Source: an uncultured Ruminococcus sp. (GTDB lineage: Bacteria; Bacillota; Clostridia; Oscillospirales; Ruminococcaceae). Taken from it: a DNA stretch of 7,388 bases. Positions 1 to 7,342 of this stretch are shown piece by piece. The notes beneath the pieces were generated by a model. The model had not been told where the DNA came from. It was given only the letters and a program-made list of their open reading frames with translations, and ran no database searches. The stretch lies in the NCBI GenBank assembly GCA_945867875.1, contig CAMBJF010000112.1, positions 1 through 7,388 of the forward strand, read 5' to 3'. A program made the translations under genes and the position numbers. Positions within the stretch are counted from its first letter, which is position 1. Each line of letters starts with the position of its first letter.

Positions 1-2
1 AG

Positions 3-1490
3 GTGGATACGGTCAACAAGTTCATATCCGCAATAACCGAGAGCCAGTCCCTTGAGAATACAATGAACGAAATAGAATCTGTCACAAAGCAGCTCACAAA
101 CTGCGACAAGGCAACATTTTACTGCTATGACAACACCAATGACAAGTTTTTTTCGCACGGAGATTACCGCAATTGGCAGGACGAACAGAGTGCGGGAGAG
201 CTGAAGAACGCTTTTGAAAGCAAGGATATTCTTAGCGACAACAAGGAAGCGGTCATTCCTCTTGTTTCCTCGGGCGGAAAGTCCGTCGGCGTTATCGTTG
301 CGGAAAAAGCGGAGGGCTTTACTCCCGCCGATTACAACAATTTCCGTCAGGGCTGTCAGATCGTTAATACGGTGGAACTTGCATTGAAAAAGGAATTTGA
401 GCATCAGGGAAGAATTACCGACGAGCTTACCCATCTGAAAAACAGACAGGGACTCAATGAGTATCTTTCCAATACCATGTGCGGCAATCTGAATGAAGGA
501 AAGACCGTAAACATCATCATGTGCGATATCGACCACTTTAAAAATGTGAACGATACATACGGACATGATGCGGGAGATATTATCCTCAAGGGAGTTGCCG
601 ATGTTCTGCAGGAGGGTACAAGAGCCGGTGCGGACTGTGCTTTCCGAATGGGCGGCGAGGAAATGGTCTGCATCATAAATTCCGAACCCGAGGTTGCGCT
701 GGATATTGCAGAAAGGCTGAGAGATACCGTTGAAAATAAGGTTCACAGCATTGTGAATGACGGTGAGCCTGTTGATGTTAAGGTTACTGTTTCAATGGGT
801 GTTCACACAATGGAGCCGAAAGAAGCGGTCACTCCCGAAAATGCAAGGCGTATTTTTGATGAGGAGTTCAAGCACGCAGATGATGCGGTTTATGAAGCTA
901 AGAAAACGGGACGAAACAAGGTAGTTTCAAAAGATGATACCACAAATCTAAAATACCTTGCTCTGAAAGCGGCAGAAGTCATGTGCGGAGATAACAGGCA
1001 GCTTATTGATGCAATGAAAAATTATGCTGTTTCCTACCTTGTGAACGAAACAGCCGATCAGAATCATAACACAGTGATTGAAGCGTTAAAGGGTGTTGCG
1101 GAGCAGAGTCCTCACATTGCAGAAGCTGCAAACAAAATAGCGGAAAAGATTGCCGCTAAATTTCCCGATACTGAAAAATCAGCCGAAAAGACTGTAAAGT
1201 TTTTCAACAAAAACGAGTACAGCAAAATTCAGCACAAGGCATACATAAATACCGATTCCAGGACAGCTTATGACATCACTCAGAAAGCGCAGAAGGAAGG
1301 CGTGACCGTATCTGCAAAGTTCTCCGAGGGCAAGGCAACCATTACTCTTGATGCAGTCAAGGACAAGGCATTTATTGATGCGGTGGAGAACATCGGCAAA
1401 TGGGCTGAAAAGGTTCGGGTAAAGTATTCCGAAAAGCACAAGGAAAATGTGCAGGAAACCAATAAAAACAAAGATAACAATGCGAGATAA
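3..1490 (+). CDS. GAF-like/GGDEF diguanylate cyclase with C-terminal element-specific module (5' end probably missing)
   Basis: Predicted to make cyclic di-GMP from two GTP. Residues are numbered from the GTG at position 3. Residues about 13-135 look like a GAF sensor domain (IPLVSSGGKSVGVIVAEK, then a long helix). The GGDEF domain spans about 137-310. It has DELTHLKNR at 140-148, DIDHFK at 175-180 with the metal-binding Asp, NDTYGHDAGD, the active-site loop GGEEM at 217-221 and AKKTGRNKV near 299-307. The loop is a GGEEF variant with Met for Phe, and the acidic residues are kept, so activity is plausible. The inhibitory I-site RxxD is not in register: the sequence is RAGAD, one residue too long. 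A helical linker leads to residues 414-464, a module also found twice in the giant protein downstream. There are no membrane segments. The GTG has only two bases before it, so the start is unproven; Met21 at position 63 is an alternative but has a weak ribosome site. SSB follows 16 bases later. The GGDEF call is firm; the GAF call is moderate. Confidence 0.9.
   Translation: MDTVNKFISAITESQSLENTMNEIESVTKQLTNCDKATFYCYDNTNDKFFSHGDYRNWQDEQSAGELKNAFESKDILSDNKEAVIPLVSSGGKSVGVIVAEKAEGFTPADYNNFRQGCQIVNTVELALKKEFEHQGRITDELTHLKNRQGLNEYLSNTMCGNLNEGKTVNIIMCDIDHFKNVNDTYGHDAGDIILKGVADVLQEGTRAGADCAFRMGGEEMVCIINSEPEVALDIAERLRDTVENKVHSIVNDGEPVDVKVTVSMGVHTMEPKEAVTPENARRIFDEEFKHADDAVYEAKKTGRNKVVSKDDTTNLKYLALKAAEVMCGDNRQLIDAMKNYAVSYLVNETADQNHNTVIEALKGVAEQSPHIAEAANKIAEKIAAKFPDTEKSAEKTVKFFNKNEYSKIQHKAYINTDSRTAYDITQKAQKEGVTVSAKFSEGKATITLDAVKDKAFIDAVENIGKWAEKVRVKYSEKHKENVQETNKNKDNNAR
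1242..1394 (+). repeat. YINTD module, copy in the GGDEF protein
   Basis: Residues 414-464 of the GGDEF protein, starting YINTDSRTAYDI and containing VSAKFSEGKATITL, then AFIDAVENI. It aligns over its full length with residues 20-69 and 95-147 of the giant protein. The pattern is a helix, a strand with S-A/G, a turn with G, a strand T-I/L-T, then a second helix ending in N-I/L. I believe similar segments recur in large proteins of clostridial conjugative elements, but I cannot name the family. Function unknown. Confidence 0.7.
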
Positions 1491-1493
1491 CGC

Positions 1494-1500
1494 AGGAGGT
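1494..1500 (+). promoter_or_regulatory. Ribosome binding site of the SSB gene
   Basis: AGGAGGT lies just after the stop of the GGDEF gene. It is 6 bases from the ATG at 1507 and directly abuts the ATG at 1501. This spacing is why 1507 is chosen as the SSB start. Confidence 0.85.
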
Positions 1501-1506
1501 ATGAAT

Positions 1507-1881
1507 ATGAACAGCGTAAATATCATGGGCAGAATTGCAACAGACCTTACACTCAGACCTGTCAGGAGTTCGGCAGGTGTGGTGCTTAATTTCAAGGTAG
1601 CAGTTGACAGATATGCAGGCGGTGGCAAGGTCACTGATTTTATCCGCTGCACCGCATGGGGAAAGACTGCCGAAAGGATCTGCACTTATCTTACTAAGGG
1701 CAATATGATCGCCATCAACGGCAGCCTTACCACAGGAGAATATATCGACCGGAACAATATCCGTAGGTTTACCACCGATGTTTTTGTCAGGGATTTTTAT
1801 TTCACAGGGGATAAGTTCCGCAGAAACATTGAGCAGAACAGCCCCGTTTATGATGATTTAAGCGATTTCGAAGAAGTGTGA
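1507..1881 (+). CDS. ssb: Single-stranded DNA-binding protein (SSB), 124 aa
   Basis: Binds and protects single-stranded DNA as an OB-fold oligomer during replication, repair or conjugative transfer. The N-terminus MNSVNIMGRIATDLTLRP fits the family signature (M-N-x-V-x-x-x-G-R-L/I-x-x-D-x-x-L-R). It continues with VVLNFKVAVDR, FIRCTAWGKTAERI, then a conserved stretch including MIAINGSLTTGEY. The OB fold fills roughly residues 1-105. The linker is very short and the protein ends DDLSDFEEV. It is acidic but lacks the DDIPF-type tip that chromosomal SSBs use to recruit partner proteins. At 124 residues it is shorter than a typical chromosomal SSB, as is common for element-borne copies. The start at 1507 is set by the AGGAGGT at 1494-1500; the reading frame is open further upstream but overlaps the GGDEF gene. 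The coiled-coil gene begins 13 bases after the stop. The family call is secure; a role in element transfer is inferred from context. Confidence 0.93.
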   Translation: MNSVNIMGRIATDLTLRPVRSSAGVVLNFKVAVDRYAGGGKVTDFIRCTAWGKTAERICTYLTKGNMIAINGSLTTGEYIDRNNIRRFTTDVFVRDFYFTGDKFRRNIEQNSPVYDDLSDFEEV

Positions 1882-1885
1882 GGGG
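1880..1885 (+). promoter_or_regulatory. Ribosome binding site of the coiled-coil gene
   Basis: GAGGGG overlaps the last two bases of the SSB stop codon and lies 9 bases before the ATG at 1895. This supports that start and suggests the gene is read from the same message as ssb, possibly by re-initiation. Confidence 0.65.
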
Positions 1886-1894
1886 TAACGCTTT

Positions 1895-2284
1895 ATGAAT
1901 GAATTTATGAGAGAAAACGAGGTGATAGGTGAGGTTCGTGCTCCACTGGAGCACGCTTCACCCACCGAGGAAAATAAGCCTGACACAGCGGAGAAAAAGC
2001 CTGAGAACAGAATGGAAAAGCTCCTTGAAAAGCGTGACCTTCTTAAAGAAAAGCATGCTAAATCCATTGAGAATGAGAAAACCGCTGCCAACAGGACAAA
2101 GGTTATCGAAGCTCAGATGGCAAAGGTGGCAAAGGAGATCCACGCAGAAGAAGTTGTAAAAATGGACAAGTTCTGTGCGGAGAGAAATTTCACCTATGAC
2201 GAAATAATTGAGTATTTCGAGGATTATCCCAAAGGAGCAACTATCGCAGACATCAAGGCGATGAATAAAATTCAGAAAGGATGA
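1895..2284 (+). CDS. Small charged coiled-coil protein of unknown function, 129 aa
   Basis: I do not recognise a characterised family. The first 35 residues are polar and probably disordered, rich in Glu, Lys and Pro. Residues about 36-90 are a long charged helix, rich in Lys, Glu and Leu (MEKLLEKRDLLKEKHAKS and onward), that should form a coiled coil. The C-terminal part (FCAERNFTYDEIIEYF, then a short helix ending IQKG) resembles a small helical tail. The plan of a coiled coil followed by a short 'aromatic-x-x-D/E-E-I-x-x-Y/F' helix recalls DUF4315-type small proteins of clostridial conjugative elements, but this is from memory and weak. There is no signal peptide, membrane segment or metal site. 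It starts 13 bases after ssb with a fair ribosome site at 1880-1885. Its stop lies 5 bases before the chosen start of the giant gene, which suggests co-translation. An accessory role in the element's DNA processing is only inferred from position. Confidence 0.8.
   Translation: MNEFMRENEVIGEVRAPLEHASPTEENKPDTAEKKPENRMEKLLEKRDLLKEKHAKSIENEKTAANRTKVIEAQMAKVAKEIHAEEVVKMDKFCAERNFTYDEIIEYFEDYPKGATIADIKAMNKIQKG
2276..2281 (+). promoter_or_regulatory. Ribosome binding site of the giant gene
   Basis: AAAGGA lies 8 bases before the ATG at 2290. The alternative in-frame ATG at 2281 overlaps the previous stop as ATGA but has no room for a ribosome site. The site therefore favours 2290, encoded just after the upstream stop. 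Confidence 0.65.
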
Positions 2285-2289
2285 CATTT

Positions 2290-5200
2290 ATGCCCGAATA
2301 TGTAAACAAGGACTACTACAGACAGCTTGCACCCGATGACCGCAGCTTTCTTAATCTTACGGCTCAGAACATCAGGACGGTTATGGACAGGCTCAATGCG
2401 GAGAATATTATGTTTTCCGCAACGGTCGGTTACAAGAACACCATTACTGTCAGCAAGGCAGACAGGGAGAGAGCTTTGGCTATTGTAAATTCGCTTTCGG
2501 ATCAGAACAGAAGCACAGCAAGAATTATAGGCAATGTTCCGTATAAGGAGCTGCCGCCTTCCGAGAGAAAGTATATAAATACTGATACCGAAACTGCATT
2601 GCAGGTCGCAAACATCATTGCAGGAGATTCATCTATGAAATTCTCGGGCAGGATAAGCGGCAACAGTGCAACTCTTACGGTAGTTGGTGAGAAAAATGCA
2701 GCTACTGTCCGCAGGATCATTGATAATATTCAGAATATGGACCTTGTGAATGAACTGCGGGAAAAGGGATATGAGCGCATTGCCGATACCAACGGCTTTG
2801 TAAATATCCGCAATATGCAGACAGGGGAAACTGCAGGCTTTGAAAGTCTGCGTGAGGCAAGAAATATGTTCCTTGACCCCGATAATGAATTCTTTCACCC
2901 CACAGCAATTCGCATTGAGGAAAACTCTTTCTTCCGTATCGTTTCCGATGAGGAAAATATGGACTATTACATTTCCGAATATGATCCCGAAAACGGTGAG
3001 GAAAGAGCTGTATATCTTGATGATGAGGGAAGATGTCCTACATTTTCATCTGTTGATGAAGCACTTGAATATGCGGCTGCTCACAGCATTGATTATACCA
3101 ACAACGAAAATCAGCTTGAACACTGGAGAGCCGATGATGAAGAACGTGCAGCTGACAGGGAAAGATATGAAAATAACATCATCATTCAGACGAAATTTCC
3201 TCATGTGGACAATCGTTATCCCAATGATATAATCTACAACCCTGACGGCAAAGCATTTTCATGGGTATATTTCAATGAGGAAGGTGACGGCGGCGATGGT
3301 GAATTTATAGACATCACCGTTACCGAAGATGATGTTTTCGCTGCATACAATTCGGAAAATTTCCTTGAATATATCTATCAGAACTGCAAGCAGAATGTTA
3401 TAGATACACATTCGGGATATTTTGAGGACTATGCGAAGGCGTATATCAATAAGAGTGAAAATGTAGTGAGAAGATATGATGAACTTACAATTCAGGCATA
3501 TCTTGAAAGCAACTCTCCATTGGTTCAGAAAGCTAAGGAATCACTTGAAGGTGAAATTTCCGCAGACAGTGATTCTCTCATAATCGACGGGTATGAGGGT
3601 ACATGGTATGTTGTCGATACCGAAACCGTTGACGGAAAAGAACTTTTCCTGCTTGAAAATGAAAACTATGGCGATGAAACCTTTGGTATCATCATAGACA
3701 AAGACAGAAATGTACTTGTTGATGAAGCGTGGAACGGATTTTCTGACTATCACGAAAAGTATGATAATCTCACTCCCGAAGAAAAGCTGGCAAACAAGGT
3801 AACTGCCGAATGGAAAGCGTTCCTTGAGAATATGAAGAAGGAATCTCCCGCTGTGCTTATTGAATCGGCTTATGAGATAAGCACAAAGGATAACATTCAG
3901 ACATATATCACCGAGGAAAATCTGAACCTTACCGAGAAGCAGATAAATGCGCTGCTTTCAAGAGATAATGTGCTTGATGAACTTTATGATGACTGGAATC
4001 ATAATGAATTTCTGAAAGGCTATTCCGATGTGGCTGAACTGCTTAACGATACGGCTAATGCTATCCTTGTTTCAGAGGGCAGATTACAGCCTGAGATAGC
4101 AGACAAGCAGCTTGAAGAAGTATTTGCAGAAATAAACAAAGCTATGTCGGAGGCAGGCTTTAAGGGTGTCAGGGAGGACGATTTTGACAAATTCGTTGTA
4201 TCATACAAGGAGCATTTGTCAAGCATCGTTATGAATGGTGATTATCCCGTACTTGCCGACCTTGTATTCGGCAGTTCAAGTGATACTCCCGACCCCTGGC
4301 AGCATTATGAGGACAGCGTATATCATGATAAAATTGCAGCTAACATGAACGAGGTCTATGATACTGAAAGGAAAAAGGAAATAGATAATCTCCTGCTTTT
4401 CAGAAAGGAAAATCGTGAGTGCGCCAACATGATAGATGCTGTCGGCAGCAAGCATTACGAAAATAACACCTTCAAAACCGAAGCGGCACTTGACGAGCTT
4501 CTTGAAAGATATTCTTTTGAGAGAATTCAGGCTATTGCTGCGGGTAATGTAGTTGAGCTTTTCGGCAGACTGCAGGACCGCAGAGTATCACAGCAGAATT
4601 ATGAATGGGGAAAGTCGGTGCTTGATGCTTTTCCCGAAAGATTCAGAGCGGAATTGCAGCCTATCGGTGCAAACCGCCTTACAATGCACCCCGGACTTAT
4701 AAATCTGTTTGCAAACAGGATTCGTGAGTACGAAGCAAAGAGCATTGAAAAGGAAAAAAACATTGAAGCATCAAAGCATTATATTGATAATATGATTGAT
4801 GTAAATGTTGAGTCAATGTATTATGATCCCGAAACGGAATCAATTCATTGGTATGAATTAGATCCTCATGGAGATAATGAAAACGGCGTATTCAACGAAT
4901 ACATTATTGATAAGGATTTTGCAAAAGAAGCGGTCGAGCATAATGATTCCGAGGAGATCATCGGATATGTTGACGGTAATTGTCCGAATCAGAATACGGC
5001 AGTCATAAGCAGCCATGATTTTGTGAGAATGGCTGATGAGCATATCAGAATAAGCGAGATTGCTGCATCGGGAGAGGACGATAACTATATTACCATTGAC
5101 CATTCCTCTGACGATGATGTGAATAAGGTCGTTGCCGATTTCTTCAGGAATAAATTTGGTTTGGCTGTTGCTCCCGAAAGAACCGCAGAAGATATTGCCG

Positions 5201-7342
5201 TTGGCGATAGATACAGATACAAGGGCGCAGATGTTGAGGTCGTATCAATGAAGGGCATCTATCCCAATGATGTCGGCATTTCCAAAAAGGAGCGTACAGG
5301 CAGCACCGAATATGCCGTTACATCAAATGTGGACAAATATGAGCTTCACAGAAACGGTGTATATCTCGGAAACGGTGAAAAGACTGTTGTATCCGAGCTT
5401 GATATGGCAAAGAGATATATCGAGGATTTTCACAGGAAAGAGTATGGTGAAAATGAGGATACGGATTTTTCCGATCTTCATAACATCGGACTTGTATATA
5501 CTACTCTCGGTGATGATGGGGAGCATGAATTTCAGGTCACAGCAGACCTTGTTGATCCGTCCATAAGCTACAGCATTGACGGTGAAAACGTAAGGACAGA
5601 CTTATATGAAAACCTTGCAGATATGATTGAAAAGGACTTATCCTTCCTTGATTTCGATTATTTTCAGACGGAGGGATATAAGGAGCTTGAAAAGAAATAT
5701 CCCGAAAATGAGCAGGTCAATGTTGTTCTTGAAGTTTCGCAGTATGACACAAACAGGTACTACATCGCCAATGATGTAACCGAGGATTCTGTAAAAAATG
5801 TAATTGCCAATTCGGATAAGCTGTTTATGGACATCTGCGCTCTCGGCGGCATTCAGATAACCGAAGCCGAGTTTGCAAAGTATTCGCAGACGGAGGGTGT
5901 AACAGCCATTGATGTGAATATTGACGAGCAGACCATGCACGTTTACGGTGCGGACAAGCCCATAACCTCTTTTGCCGAGATAAAGGGCATTGATGAAATA
6001 GCGGCATATCTTGACCTTGCAAATAACACGATAAACTTTTCCGTAATTACGATAGAAGGAGAAAAGCCCTTTGTAACAGGTTCGTATGTGGGAAAAGATG
6101 ATATTACTGCACTTGAAGAATATCAGGAATACATTGCCGATACGGGAAAGCAGTATGCCGATGTTACAGTCGAATTCTATCAGATCGGCGGGGACAGTGA
6201 ATCGGTAAGTGCCGATGATAGGGAGTGTGCATACATTTCCGAGCATTTGCAGGAAGTGATGTCCCACAATGATGCACTCTGTCTTGAATCGGATACATAT
6301 TCGGTTCGTTCTCCCCAGTTCCTTATTGATGATTATGAGGAGCTGAATGAAGAAGCTGAAACCGAGCTTGCCTTCAAAATGCCCAATGGCGGATATATCG
6401 GTATTTTTGAACGTTCCGATGAGGGATACGATTATACTATCTACAACGAAAGCTATGATGAGATCGACAGCGGTGTATATGATGATGACAGCATAACTAT
6501 CCGTAATGCTCTGGCAAATATCCTTGATGATGAGCATGTATATAACGCTCTTGAGGAAATTGATTATGCTGCGCTTACAGATATTGTTGAAAAAAGAGAG
6601 CATAACAAATCGCTCAATCTTTTCGACACTCTTGAATATGACGTAAACAAAGTATTTTCCGACTTCATAACATCAATGGATTTTACTGTTGTCAAGGTAG
6701 GTAATGAGTATTCCCTGAGAGATGATGCGAATCTGGGTAATATCCATTCTGACAGATTTGATTCAGCAATGGCAATGACTGACAGACTTGATGTTTACAT
6801 TGAGGATTACTATATTTACGACACGCTTTCTCTTATCAAATCCAACGGTCTTGAAGATATTCTCACAGATGATTCTCCGAACCTGGGGCAGATATACGAG
6901 GATATAAAAGCTGCATCGGGCGATGAAAGGGTGCAGAAGTTTTTCAACGAGTACCGTTCAACTATGGAGATCATCGACCTTATCGTTAATAGGATCGAGG
7001 ATGTGGATATAAGCATTGCTTTTAAAGATGCTGCCGTAGAGGAAAGCGAAATAAAGTGGACTCCCATTCCCGAATCTGCTGACGATAACGGAAACCCCAC
7101 AAGTTATTCAACCGAATACAGAGGTGAAACTTTCTTCATTTCCGAAAATGGGGACGGAAAATATGATGTCGAATTTGAAAACATGAGGCATCATGGTCAG
7201 ACATATTATGCGCCTATCAACGAGGATTTTTCAGGCTTTTTGAGCAGAGCAGATGCGGAGGAATATTTTGCGGATAATATAGATGAATACATTGCTGTGC
7301 GTGATGAAAAGATACTTGATTCCATTGTTGCCAATACCACCG
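2290..7342 (+). CDS. Giant acidic multidomain 'large polyvalent'-type protein, 3' end missing
   Basis: One frame runs without a stop from 2290 to the window end. 1684 codons are genuine before adapter sequence begins at 7343, so the gene is truncated by the assembly, not by mutation. The protein is soluble-looking and very acidic and Tyr-rich, with no signal peptide or membrane segment. Visible parts: two YINTD modules (20-69, 95-147); a region ending in an 'EALEYAAAHSIDY' helix (about 214-269); a repeat unit (316-386) recurring at 845-919; a GYEGTWYVVD...NGFSDY segment (434-487); a DUF3848-like stretch (494-593, with ESAYEI, INALLSRDNVLDELYDDW); a DUF3849-like stretch (677-815, with RKENRECANMI, LLERYSFERI, HPGL); a segment with REYG-like HRKEYG and DFSDLHNIGLVYTT (1038-1125); and a GYDYTIYNESYDEIDSGVYD segment (1368-1412). 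Domain names are from memory and untested. No helicase, methyltransferase (NPPY/DPPY), primase or nuclease motif is seen. Such proteins are carried by Firmicutes conjugative elements and are proposed to act in establishment or defence. The function here is unknown. Confidence 0.85.
2347..2496 (+). repeat. YINTD module, first copy in the giant protein
   Basis: Residues 20-69: FLNLTAQNIRTVMDRL, then IMFSATVGYKNTITVSKAD and a helix ending AIVNSL. It is the most diverged of the three copies at its start (FLNLT instead of YINTD) but keeps the FSA, the Gly turn and the TITV strand. Confidence 0.6.
2572..2730 (+). repeat. YINTD module, second copy in the giant protein
   Basis: Residues 95-147: YINTDTETALQVANII, then MKFSGRISGNSATLTVV and a helix ending RRIIDNI. 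It shares the YINTD-x-x-T-A start with the copy in the GGDEF protein and the FS-A/G-x-x-x-G-x-x-x-T-I/L-T core with both other copies. Confidence 0.7.
3235..3447 (+). repeat. Internal repeat unit B1 of the giant protein
   Basis: Residues 316-386, beginning YNPDGKAFSWVYF and running through GEFIDITVTEDDVF, SENFLEYIYQNCKQN and a helix ending YAKAYI. It lines up with unit B2 (845-919) through a shared W-V/Y pair, a GxF before an acidic strand, SE-x-x-L/I-x-x-Y-x-x-x-NC followed by QN, and a final F-x-x-x-A-x-x-Y/H-I. Function unknown. Confidence 0.5.
4822..5046 (+). repeat. Internal repeat unit B2 of the giant protein
   Basis: Residues 845-919, beginning YDPETESIHWYELDP and running through NGVFNEYIIDKDF, SEEIIGYVDGNCPNQN and a helix ending ADEHI. 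It is about 460 residues after unit B1 and separated from it by the DUF3848-like and DUF3849-like stretches. The match is at protein level only. Confidence 0.5.

Noticed and set aside
1447..1506. Upstream starts for ssb (1447 or 1501)
   Set aside because: 1447 lies inside the GGDEF gene and adds residues not found before the SSB signature. 1501 abuts the AGGAGGT with no spacing.
1179..1685. A 168-codon minus-strand frame with hydrophobic stretches
   Set aside because: It is antisense to the end of the GGDEF gene and to ssb, both well supported. The apparent membrane segments arise from the complement of Lys/Glu-rich codons.
2840..3232. A 130-codon open frame on the + strand in another frame
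   Set aside because: It overlaps the giant gene's N-terminal region, which has clear repeated modules in the main frame. The alternative product has no family-like pattern.
5638..6603. A 321-codon open frame on the minus strand
   Set aside because: It lies wholly inside the giant + strand gene. Its product is Ile/Cys-rich with no recognisable motif, as expected from the reverse complement of Asp/Glu/Tyr-rich codons (GAT gives ATC, GAA gives TTC, TAT gives ATA). It has no ribosome binding site that I can see.
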